From contig NZ_KE383983.1 of NCBI RefSeq assembly GCF_000423165.1, forward strand, positions 1 through 64,000: a DNA stretch of 64,000 nt, given 5' to 3'. Shown piece after piece: positions 17,185 to 24,522 of this stretch. The notes beneath the pieces were generated by a model. That model was not told where the DNA came from. It searched no databases and saw only the letters and a list, made by a program, of their open reading frames with translations. Position 1 is the stretch's first letter; each line of letters starts with the position of its first letter. The DNA comes from Pseudidiomarina sediminum DSM 21906 (GTDB lineage: Bacteria > Pseudomonadota > Gammaproteobacteria > Enterobacterales > Alteromonadaceae). The translations under genes and the position numbers were made by a program.

Positions 17185-17278
17185 CATTTCCACGCTTACC
17201 TGCGACGTTAAACGTGTTAGCTTATTTGCAGCAACATGAATCATACACTTCTGGGTTCAATGGAAGGAAAATCAAACT

Positions 17279-17776
17279 ATGACCATTCAGTGGGTCGCTC
17301 CAGAGCAGAGCTACCGCTCCTATTTACAGCTTCACTCTCTGTTTTCGATGCTGATCTTGGGCGCTATTGGCATCGCGCTTTACCTGTTTGAGGTCACACC
17401 TATTAATCTTGTTCCTTGGTGGGTGCTGGTGCTGATTTGGCTGCTTTTAACCCTATTCTTCAGCGTGTTTTTCGCCTCTCGTCGCTTTCTGTTTACTGCA
17501 TATGCCCGTACTGAAGAGGCCATGCACCTCAAACATGGAGCCTTGTTTCGCAGTATTCGCGCGGTACCTCTCAATCGCATTCAACATGTCGAATACAAGC
17601 AAGCTTTTCTCGAACGACTCTTTGGCATTGCTCGCCTGGCAATCTATACCGCCGGTAGTGGTGGCGCTGACTTAACCCTACCAGGCTTGGCACCTGATGT
17701 TGCCATGCGCTTTAAAGAGGAACTGCTAACCACCATCGCCAACGAGCCGACGGAGGACGTTGACGGCAATGAGTGA
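17279..17776 (+). CDS. PH-domain membrane protein (YdbS-like)
   Basis: A 165-aa protein with two transmembrane helices (SMLILGAIGIALYLFEV and VPWWVLVLIWLLLTLFFSV) and a bacterial PH domain (bPH_2) with the family block HGALFRSIRAVPLNRIQHVE. It overlaps its partner downstream by 8 bp. YdbS/YdbT pairs in Bacillus are linked to resistance to antimicrobial compounds made by other bacilli; the biochemical role is unknown. Confidence 0.8.
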   Translation: MTIQWVAPEQSYRSYLQLHSLFSMLILGAIGIALYLFEVTPINLVPWWVLVLIWLLLTLFFSVFFASRRFLFTAYARTEEAMHLKHGALFRSIRAVPLNRIQHVEYKQAFLERLFGIARLAIYTAGSGGADLTLPGLAPDVAMRFKEELLTTIANEPTEDVDGNE

Positions 17777-19262
17777 ACTCGCTTGGCAACGCACACCTTT
17801 GCTCACCATGGCGTTCTTTTTCTTTCGCCAAATCAAGCAACTGGTGACCAACTTATCGAATCTGCTACCGGCGTTTTTAGGGATCTTTGTTGCGGTAAAA
17901 AACAACATCTGGCTGCTTTATATTTTTATTGGCGGCTACGTCGTTTTCATTATTATCAATGCGATTTTACAGCAACGCTTTTATTGGTATGCCATCGCCG
18001 ATGATGCCGTGCATGTAAAGACGGGCGTGCTCAACCGGCAACACTTAACGCTCAAATACGAACGTATCCAACAAGCAGAAATTCATCAGACTTGGTATTT
18101 CCGCCCCTTTGGCTTAACGCTACTCAATGTTGATAGTGCCGGCTCTGCGGGCAAAGAAGTGATGATTCCAGGATTATCGCTCGAGCGTGCGCATTACTTA
18201 CGCCAGCAAATGCTCGAGACACAAACACAAGCGCCCCAAACTTCTGGCGCCCCAACCACGCCTGCTGAGGAGCCTGGGTTCCGGCAACACTTCTCCACCG
18301 CAGAAATTATTCGGGCCGGCATTATTGATAACAAACTCTTCGTATTGCTGGCCTTGCTGTTGTATCCCGCAGGACAATTTGATGTGTTCGATAATTACAT
18401 CGAGCCTTGGTTGGATCAGCACCTCTCATGGTTTTCTCAGGACACCGCTTGGTTGCTGGTGGTGCTGATTTTCGTCGTACCTATACTGGTGTTATTTATC
18501 CTCGCAATCGTCGTTAGCTTAGTGCTGTTTCACGATCTCACCGTCACCATTGAGGGCGATCGCTTTCAGGCCCGCTCCGGCGCGTTTACCATTCGCACCC
18601 TTAGTTTTCGTTATCCGAAATTACAAGCGGTCCGTATTCGCCGCAATTTGCGCGCGCGCCTGCTCAATCGCAGCGTACTCAAAGTCAGTCAACTCCAACC
18701 TCGACAAAGCGCCGGACAACCTTCAGCACAACAATTCATGCTGCCGGTTGTCGCACCTGCATTACTCGCAACCTTACGCGAATACCTACGGCTACCTAAC
18801 GCCACCGACGTGCATTGGCAGCGTTTGTCGACCTTAGCATTACTCAAACCCAGCTTGTGGGTAGCCGTGCTGACGCCCGGGGCGCTGGCGTTTGCCTACT
18901 TCGCGCTAGAGCTGGAACAGTACAGTTTCATTTTTGCTGGTGGCCTGTGGCTTGTGCTACAAGTGTACTTTACCTTGCGCTGGTACAACTATAGGTACAC
19001 CTTTGCCAGTACCTCGCGCGAGCAGTGGTTTGCGGTGCGACGCGGGGTAATTGGCCGTAGTGAAAATTGGTACCCACGCCATAAAATACAACAGATTGAT
19101 GTGGTGCAAGGGCCTTGGTTACGTATGTTGGGCTTTCACCATTTAATCCTGCATACCGCGGCGGGGAGTGAGACGATTAAATATCTTCCCAGTGAGAAGG
19201 CGCTCGAGCTACAGCGTGATTGGACGCACGCTATTGCCAGCAGTCATCGCCGCTGGATGTAA
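17769..19262 (+). CDS. PH-domain membrane protein (YdbT-like)
   Basis: A 497-aa multi-pass protein with repeated bPH_2 domains, seen as three copies of the same theme: KTGVLNRQHLTLKYERIQQAE, FTIRTLSFRYPKLQAVRI and RRGVIGRSENWYPRHKIQQID. Transmembrane pairs separate them. The ATG at 17769 lies inside the end of the previous gene, which is the normal arrangement for ydbS-ydbT. It probably forms a membrane complex with that partner. Confidence 0.8.
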   Translation: MSELAWQRTPLLTMAFFFFRQIKQLVTNLSNLLPAFLGIFVAVKNNIWLLYIFIGGYVVFIIINAILQQRFYWYAIADDAVHVKTGVLNRQHLTLKYERIQQAEIHQTWYFRPFGLTLLNVDSAGSAGKEVMIPGLSLERAHYLRQQMLETQTQAPQTSGAPTTPAEEPGFRQHFSTAEIIRAGIIDNKLFVLLALLLYPAGQFDVFDNYIEPWLDQHLSWFSQDTAWLLVVLIFVVPILVLFILAIVVSLVLFHDLTVTIEGDRFQARSGAFTIRTLSFRYPKLQAVRIRRNLRARLLNRSVLKVSQLQPRQSAGQPSAQQFMLPVVAPALLATLREYLRLPNATDVHWQRLSTLALLKPSLWVAVLTPGALAFAYFALELEQYSFIFAGGLWLVLQVYFTLRWYNYRYTFASTSREQWFAVRRGVIGRSENWYPRHKIQQIDVVQGPWLRMLGFHHLILHTAAGSETIKYLPSEKALELQRDWTHAIASSHRRWM

Positions 19263-19278
19263 CATCAGGAGCAGAAAC

Positions 19279-20283
19279 ATGTATACCGATCATGACGTAA
19301 ACGCTGCTGTCAGTGCAAATATCATCAGCCAAGCACAAGCTGATGCGCTACGCCAGTTTGTCGAAAGCGAACGCGCCACGCAATTGCAAGACGAAGAGTA
19401 CGTGCGCTTTGTCAGTGGCTTTAACGATATTTTCGTGGTGATTGCCGCAGGTGTCGCATTGGCCGCACTCTGGTCGCTGGGCAACCTCGTTGGCGCTTGG
19501 CTTGGGGGGGCCTTAGTGGCAACCACCAGTTGGGGCCTCGCCGAATACTTTACCCGTAAACGTCAAATGGCTTTACCGTCTATCTTCTTATTGCTGACAT
19601 GCTTGGGCGGGGTGTTTTTGGGCACTGTCGTTACCCTCACCACGCTGCAACCCGAGTCAGCCTTTGGACCTATTGCAGCCTTTGCATTAAGCGCGATTGT
19701 GGCTATCGTGCATTGGTTCCGCTTCCGTGTTCCGATCACCTTAGCCGCGATACTTGCAACGAGTATTGGCGTGGCACTTTCCTTATTGGTTGCCGTCTTT
19801 GCATTTTCAGAGGTGGTGTTTAAACTTGGGCTCTTTAGTGCAGGGGTGATCACTTTCATCTTAGCCCTACGCTGGGATCGTAGTGATGTTGCACGCCAAA
19901 CACGGCGGGCTGACGTAGCATTTTGGCTGCATTTGTTGGCGGCACCCTTGCTGGTTCACCCTATTTTTGTCACGCTTGCAGGGGCAACCTTCGACGCCGG
20001 CTATTTGCAGGCAGGATTAACCATCCTTGGCTATGCCGTACTGGCCATGATTTCGCTGATCATTGATCGGCGCGCCTTAATGATCTCAGCATTATCTTAT
20101 GTGATTTATGTGTTCAGCAAGGTATTGGCCAGCGTTGGCCTGATCCATGAAGGCACCGCGGTGATCGGCTTAGTGATTGGGGCTGGCTTGCTGCTGCTGT
20201 CGGTATTCTGGCATCCATTACGTCGTAAACTGGTACAACGCTTACCGCAACGGTTCGCGGCGCAGGTACCTGCGGCACACTAA
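19279..20283 (+). CDS. DUF2157-like polytopic membrane protein
   Basis: A 334-aa protein of unknown function. A short cytoplasmic N-terminus (ANIISQAQADALRQF, like the start of DUF2157 proteins) is followed by about ten hydrophobic helices with few charged loops, and the chain ends in a basic tail. CAGGAG precedes the ATG at 19279; an upstream in-frame extension lies within ydbT and was not used. It follows ydbT by 16 bp and may belong to the same envelope operon. Confidence 0.72.
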   Translation: MYTDHDVNAAVSANIISQAQADALRQFVESERATQLQDEEYVRFVSGFNDIFVVIAAGVALAALWSLGNLVGAWLGGALVATTSWGLAEYFTRKRQMALPSIFLLLTCLGGVFLGTVVTLTTLQPESAFGPIAAFALSAIVAIVHWFRFRVPITLAAILATSIGVALSLLVAVFAFSEVVFKLGLFSAGVITFILALRWDRSDVARQTRRADVAFWLHLLAAPLLVHPIFVTLAGATFDAGYLQAGLTILGYAVLAMISLIIDRRALMISALSYVIYVFSKVLASVGLIHEGTAVIGLVIGAGLLLLSVFWHPLRRKLVQRLPQRFAAQVPAAH

Positions 20284-20298
20284 AAAGTGAAAGGAGAG

Positions 20299-20325
20299 GG
20301 CGGTAGCGCCTGAAACGCTGCCGCC
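20299..20325. terminator. Hairpin between convergent genes
   Basis: GGCGGTAGCG pairs with CGCTGCCGCC (10 bp, one G-U) around a 7-base loop, between the membrane protein and yjdM. Neither side has a clear T tract, so termination is only probable. Confidence 0.5.
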
Positions 20326-20335
20326 TTGGTCCATT

Positions 20336-20671
20336 TTAAGCCTTCTTGACGAACTCGGTTTTGAGCTTCATCGGGCCGATGCCATCAATTTTACAATCAA
20401 TGTCATGATCCCCTTCGTCGGTAAGGCGAATATTCTTCACTTTGGTGCCGACCTTTACAACCAATGACGAGCCTTTGACCTTCAAATCTTTAATGACTGT
20501 CACGGTATCGCCATCTTGCAACTCGTTGCCGTTGGCGTCGCGATACACTTTGCCTACTTCAACAGGCTCATTCGCTGACCACTCGTGGCCGCACTCTGGG
20601 CACACAAGCATCGCGCCATCTTCGTAGGCGTAAGGTGATTCACATTTTGGACATGCAGGTAATTGGCTCAT
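20336..20671 (-). CDS. yjdM: Zinc-ribbon protein YjdM (formerly PhnA)
   Basis: A 111-aa cytosolic protein with an N-terminal zinc ribbon (CPKC at residues 7-10 and CPEC further on) and a C-terminal SH3-like domain ([19 protein letters not shown]). The family was once called PhnA but is not a phosphonoacetate hydrolase; its role is unknown. The start overlaps the previous stop by 4 bp (ATGA). Confidence 0.9.
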   Translation of the reverse strand: MSQLPACPKCESPYAYEDGAMLVCPECGHEWSANEPVEVGKVYRDANGNELQDGDTVTVIKDLKVKGSSLVVKVGTKVKNIRLTDEGDHDIDCKIDGIGPMKLKTEFVKKA

Positions 20672-21144
20672 GATGGCTTCCTAGAAGGTTTGGCTGAAAC
20701 ATAGATGGTTATCTCGCCTTCAATGACCAAGGTACCGTCACTTCGATACCCGCGAACACGTACTGGTAGGTCGCCTGGATGCCATGCGTCGGCAGACGTT
20801 TCAGCAGTAATACGAATGTCACTGTCAGCTTTGGCGGTGTAGTTTACCGACATTCCCTTAGGAATCCAGCGCAAATGCTTCGGAATGCTCGCTTCGGCTA
20901 ACGCTCCCATAGCCATTTCAAGCCCGTTACAGAGCGCAATGGCATGCACAGTCCCAATATGATTCTCGACCGCTTTGCGCTTTTTGAAGCGTAATTCACA
21001 AAAGTTTGGCTTTAACTCCGTAATAAGCGGTCTGATACTGCGAAAATAAGGCGCTTTGCGGGCGAAAAACCACGAAAACAGCTGGCGTCCAAAAGGGTAC
21101 GCCAAGCATTTCTGGTACAACCGTAACACGTAATTGTCGGTCAT
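20668..21144 (-). CDS. DUF4442 hotdog-fold thioesterase-like protein
   Basis: A 158-aa protein of the DUF4442/PaaI-like hotdog superfamily. The helix [21 protein letters not shown] and the following strand [15 protein letters not shown] match the family. Members are thought to hydrolyse acyl-thioesters, but this branch is uncharacterised. It is translationally coupled to yjdM and lies 10 bp after pldA, so the three may be one transcript. Confidence 0.8.
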   Translation of the reverse strand: MTDNYVLRLYQKCLAYPFGRQLFSWFFARKAPYFRSIRPLITELKPNFCELRFKKRKAVENHIGTVHAIALCNGLEMAMGALAEASIPKHLRWIPKGMSVNYTAKADSDIRITAETSADAWHPGDLPVRVRGYRSDGTLVIEGEITIYVSAKPSRKPS

Positions 21145-21154
21145 GACCCACCTA

Positions 21155-22099
21155 TTAAATATTCAGCAGTAAGAAACCAAAACCAATGCGATTTTGACGG
21201 TGATTGTAATCTAATAAGGTTTCACCGTAGCCCGAGAAGAACTGGATATAAAAACGTAGTCCGTCAGGCTTATCGCTGTTCACTGGATGGGTAAAGTCGA
21301 CCTGCCACGAGCCACGGTCCCACGAGAATTCACGGGTAATGCGGGTGACACTGTAGGTACTTAAGTCATTGCGCCAAGACAATTTATTCTCAAAGTTACC
21401 GCGATAGCGCACGAGATCAGGGTTATCGTCGTCGTCACCGGTTTCATTTACGCGTTGCTTCCAGGTGGTTTCCCACAAGAGATCACCCCATTCAACAGCA
21501 CCGCCAAAGTGAAAGTAGTTCCAGCTGCGTGAGCTTGGCTTGGTTTGACCATTGGATTCATGCGCAAAACCTACTTTGGCAAAGCGCACCCGTGCGTCGC
21601 CAGGAATAAAGTCGAAATCCTCTGACCAAGGCACGATATAAAACACATCAGGGTTATAATTGGTACTACGGAAAGGCGAGGAGTCATCATGGTTCCAGGC
21701 CTGCCATAGCGATTTTTGCGTATAAGAAACCCAAAGATCGGCATTAGGCAGTAAGAAGTCCTCAAACAACTTCGTTCGCAACGAAATTTGTAGCTTCACT
21801 TCGTTCGGCTTGTAACTATCGAGTGGATCAGATGGCCCTCGGGTCGGTGACTCAGGCTGCACGTTAATGTCCGAGCTGTGATGTACCGGCAACAAAAAGT
21901 TGGGCTGATAGGTGCGCAGTTGAAAAATGCCGCGCTTTTGGTCCTCACCGAGCTCCCAGAAACGGCCGACGATGTCGTCACTGACAAACTCTTCGGGGGT
22001 GACCCCTTCCTCTTTATCTTTAGCATCCGAGACATCTTGTGCAAACACCGGAGTGACGGACCAGATGGCTAAACTTAGTACCGCGATCGCTCGAAACAT
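21155..22099 (-). CDS. pldA: Outer-membrane phospholipase A (OMPLA)
   Basis: A 314-aa outer-membrane phospholipase. A signal peptide (cleavage after VFA) is followed by an acidic linker and a 12-strand barrel. The catalytic triad is visible as His180 and Ser182 in GFAHESNG and Asn194 in SRSWN, with the same spacing as His142/Ser144/Asn156 of E. coli PldA. The enzyme is Ca2+-dependent, acts as a dimer, and removes phospholipid from the outer leaflet. Confidence 0.94.
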   Translation of the reverse strand: MFRAIAVLSLAIWSVTPVFAQDVSDAKDKEEGVTPEEFVSDDIVGRFWELGEDQKRGIFQLRTYQPNFLLPVHHSSDINVQPESPTRGPSDPLDSYKPNEVKLQISLRTKLFEDFLLPNADLWVSYTQKSLWQAWNHDDSSPFRSTNYNPDVFYIVPWSEDFDFIPGDARVRFAKVGFAHESNGQTKPSSRSWNYFHFGGAVEWGDLLWETTWKQRVNETGDDDDNPDLVRYRGNFENKLSWRNDLSTYSVTRITREFSWDRGSWQVDFTHPVNSDKPDGLRFYIQFFSGYGETLLDYNHRQNRIGFGFLLLNI

Positions 22100-22109
22100 G
22101 ATTCATCCC

Positions 22110-23144
22110 TTAAACATCAACAAAATAGCGTTCAACTAAATCAGCACCACAAAGCAGTGCCGGGGTGTAATAGCCACCTTTAGGCTGTTGTTGCAAAATA
22201 AAGCAGGCCACATCGACAGCGCCTCGACTGGTTAATTTATAGCCGTTCATTACTTTAAATTGCTGACTGACAGTCTTCCCGTTCGCGGCACGCGCCTCGC
22301 CCCACACATAGGTGATCGCCTCTTCCAATTGGCGTTCACTCGGGCCAGCAGGCTGCTGTTCCACTTTCTTCTGTAAGTAGTTTTTAACCCATTCAAAGCG
22401 CAGCAACCAGCGCCAGGCGTTCAGCCGTTGCAGCCGCTTCACCAGCTTTGGTGAAGCCGGTACATAGACCTCGATGGACGGAATCGCCGTCGTATAAAAC
22501 GCCGTGGATACATCGCCCCACGGAATCGTCATCGCTAACTTCTCGCCAGCCCCAAAATCAATCGTTCGCGTTTGATAGGCTAAAGGTACGGCAACGATGT
22601 TACCGTTTTGTCTCACCGCGCCACCTTCTCCCAATCGACGGACACTGGTTTTTGCGGTACCACGGCTCATTCGAGAGGTGGAGTCAAAGCCCAACTGTAG
22701 TGCGACGGCATCGGGCAGCTGCTGCTTCAACTGGGCCGCCATACAATCCGTCGGAATAACATCAAAGCCGACACCTGGGCACAACACAACGCCGGCCTGT
22801 TGCGCTTGTTCATGCTTCGCATGCGCGAGCTCAAAGACATCTATTTCACCAGTAATATCAAGATAATGCGTTCCTGTTGCTAAGCAGGCATCGATCATTG
22901 GTGCGGCGGTAAGTTCAAAAGGCCCCGCGCAGTGCAAAACAAGGTCGTGTTCAGCAAGCGCTGCGCGCAACTTTTGTGGATCATCTAGCGCCAGCACCAG
23001 ATAAGGTAAATCAAGACGCTCGGCGACTGCCTTTAACTTTTCGCCATTACGACCAGCTAATACAGGCTGCTCGCCTCGCTCTTTCGCATAAGCGGCAATA
23101 AGCTCGCCGGTGTAACCATAAGCTCCATAGATCATCCACGACAT
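22110..23144 (-). CDS. Saccharopine dehydrogenase-like NAD(P)-binding protein
   Basis: A 344-aa protein with an N-terminal Rossmann fold (MIYGAYGYTGELIA) and the saccharopine dehydrogenase/trans-acting enoyl reductase family blocks (LVLHCAGPFE, GTHYLDITGE, CPGVGFDVIPTDCMA). The family includes mycobacterial enoyl reductases and many proteins of unknown substrate. Its position between pldA and yccF gives no clear hint. Confidence 0.82.
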   Translation of the reverse strand: MSWMIYGAYGYTGELIAAYAKERGEQPVLAGRNGEKLKAVAERLDLPYLVLALDDPQKLRAALAEHDLVLHCAGPFELTAAPMIDACLATGTHYLDITGEIDVFELAHAKHEQAQQAGVVLCPGVGFDVIPTDCMAAQLKQQLPDAVALQLGFDSTSRMSRGTAKTSVRRLGEGGAVRQNGNIVAVPLAYQTRTIDFGAGEKLAMTIPWGDVSTAFYTTAIPSIEVYVPASPKLVKRLQRLNAWRWLLRFEWVKNYLQKKVEQQPAGPSERQLEEAITYVWGEARAANGKTVSQQFKVMNGYKLTSRGAVDVACFILQQQPKGGYYTPALLCGADLVERYFVDV

Positions 23145-23153
23145 TCCAACCCC

Positions 23154-23612
23154 CTATTTATTGCGTTGACGGTTCACGTACGCCTCTGCACTTTCCCGGC
23201 GCGCTACCCTAGCCACATCTTTGGCGACAATAGTCTTGCCAATCGGCATTAAGGCAATGACCGCCAATTTGAAGTGCTGAATTCCAAACGGAATTCCGAT
23301 GATGGTGATAAACATAAACACCATTGAGGCGAGGTGCCCAAGCGCCAGCCACCAACCAAAGAAGATCAACCACAGAATGTTGCCAATCAGTCCTAGGGGA
23401 CTTGTTCCCACGTCACCTCGCAAGGTTAAGTCACGGCGACTAATGGCCTCATAGCCAAAGGGTAAAAACGCAAAGCGCCCGATAACGAAACAAGCTTTCG
23501 CCCACGGGATGCCGATAATGGAGACCATTGCGATTAGACCAGCAAGCCACCAACCTAGCCCCATTACAAAACCGCCAAAAATTAACCAAAGAATATTACC
23601 TAACAGCGCCAT
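23154..23612 (-). CDS. yccF: YccF-domain inner-membrane protein
   Basis: A 152-aa membrane protein with two YccF domains, seen as the repeated start LGNILWLIFGGFVMGLGWW and IGNILWLIFFGWWLALGH, each followed by IIGIPW/F. The ATG at 23612 starts the first repeat; a longer frame upstream lacks any family resemblance. The function is unknown. Confidence 0.9.
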   Translation of the reverse strand: MALLGNILWLIFGGFVMGLGWWLAGLIAMVSIIGIPWAKACFVIGRFAFLPFGYEAISRRDLTLRGDVGTSPLGLIGNILWLIFFGWWLALGHLASMVFMFITIIGIPFGIQHFKLAVIALMPIGKTIVAKDVARVARRESAEAYVNRQRNK

Positions 23613-23713
23613 AAGTACCTCAAGATCGACAATAGTGTAACGCCCTCTACTTTCGCACAGTTCAACAAGAACGCAAAACTCAAGTAAACGAACTCGCAAA
23701 ATCGTAAAGATTA

Positions 23714-23724
23714 GCTACGCTTAA
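23714..23724 (+). promoter_or_regulatory. Sigma-S-like extended -10 element
   Basis: GCTACGCTTAA fits the RpoS-preferred -10 consensus KCTAYRCTTAA at every position. It lies 36 bp upstream of the start of the BON lipoprotein, a kind of gene (OsmY-like) often under RpoS. Confidence 0.6.
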
Positions 23725-23759
23725 TGTCGGAAGTTAATTCAAAAACAGAGGGTTATTAC

Positions 23760-24275
23760 ATGAAAAACACGAATCGTTTAGCACTTATTGCTCTATTTTC
23801 AGGTTTGACCTTAGCAGCGTGTAGCCCTGCAGAGCAGGACAAAGCAGAAGATAAAGCTGAGCAAACCATGGAAGAAGCTCAAGCCACAGCCAACGACATG
23901 GCCAATGATGCAGAGCAGGCTGCCGAAGACGGCGCAGATGCTGCTGGCGATGCATGGGATGATACCAAAGATGCTGCAGGCGACGCTTGGGATGAAACCA
24001 AACAAGCAGCAGGCAGCGCCTGGGATGAAACCAAACAGGCTGCCGGCAAAGCAGGCGACTTTCTTAGTGATGCCGCCATCACAGGTCGCGTGAAAGCAGC
24101 ACTTGTCGATGCCGAGCAAGTGGACGCCATGAGCATCAATGTTGAAACCATTAACGGTAGCGTTGTGCTCAGCGGTGTTGTCGCAACAGCAGATATGGCT
24201 GACCTTGCAGCACAAATCGCAGGCGGTATTGAAGGTGTAAAATCTGTTGAGAACGACATCGAAGTTCAAAACTAA
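23760..24275 (+). CDS. BON-domain lipoprotein with tandem amphipathic repeats
   Basis: A 171-aa lipoprotein. The signal peptide ends in LTLAACS (lipobox Cys). An acidic, Ala-rich, probably alpha-helical stretch follows, with three near-identical 11-residue units around GDAWDETKQAA. The C-terminal BON domain (ITGRVKAALVDAEQVDA to VKSVENDIEV) is a phospholipid- or periplasm-associated fold found in OsmY. GAGGG precedes the ATG. A single gene with its own terminator; a role in osmotic or envelope stress is inferred. Confidence 0.88.
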   Translation: MKNTNRLALIALFSGLTLAACSPAEQDKAEDKAEQTMEEAQATANDMANDAEQAAEDGADAAGDAWDDTKDAAGDAWDETKQAAGSAWDETKQAAGKAGDFLSDAAITGRVKAALVDAEQVDAMSINVETINGSVVLSGVVATADMADLAAQIAGGIEGVKSVENDIEVQN

Positions 24276-24300
24276 AGCTTCTTCAATTATTACAAATGCA

Positions 24301-24336
24301 AAAGCTCGCTCAATAGATTACTGAGCGAGCTTTTTT
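24301..24336 (+). terminator. Rho-independent terminator of the BON lipoprotein gene
   Basis: GCTCGCTCA pairs with TGAGCGAGC (9 bp), with AAA before and TTTTTT after. Confidence 0.95.
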
Positions 24337-24478
24337 GTATCCCAAAAAGCTGTACATACAACGCAGGCTAATTCAACCCCATCCAAACTTTTTACTGTGA
24401 ATTATTTGAAATTTTAGCTAATCTTCAAATTGTTGTTCGCTTTTTTAGTTATTTTTAAACAATTAAGCAACAAGTTTG

Positions 24479-24490
24479 TTTTCGCGAAAA
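24479..24490. promoter_or_regulatory. Palindrome upstream of the large TonB receptor
   Basis: TTTTCGCGAAAA is a perfect 12-bp palindrome, 32 bp before the receptor start, in an AT-rich leader. It could be an operator; no regulator gene is adjacent. The rest of the 186-bp region between the terminator and the start shows nothing I can name. Confidence 0.35.
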
Positions 24491-24522
24491 ACAAAAATTA
24501 TAACGATCTAGGGATTACTAAA

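Noticed and set aside
23811-24269. Cys-rich antisense frames over the BON lipoprotein
   Set aside because: They mirror the Ala-rich repeats; the sense gene has promoter, ribosome site, lipobox and terminator.
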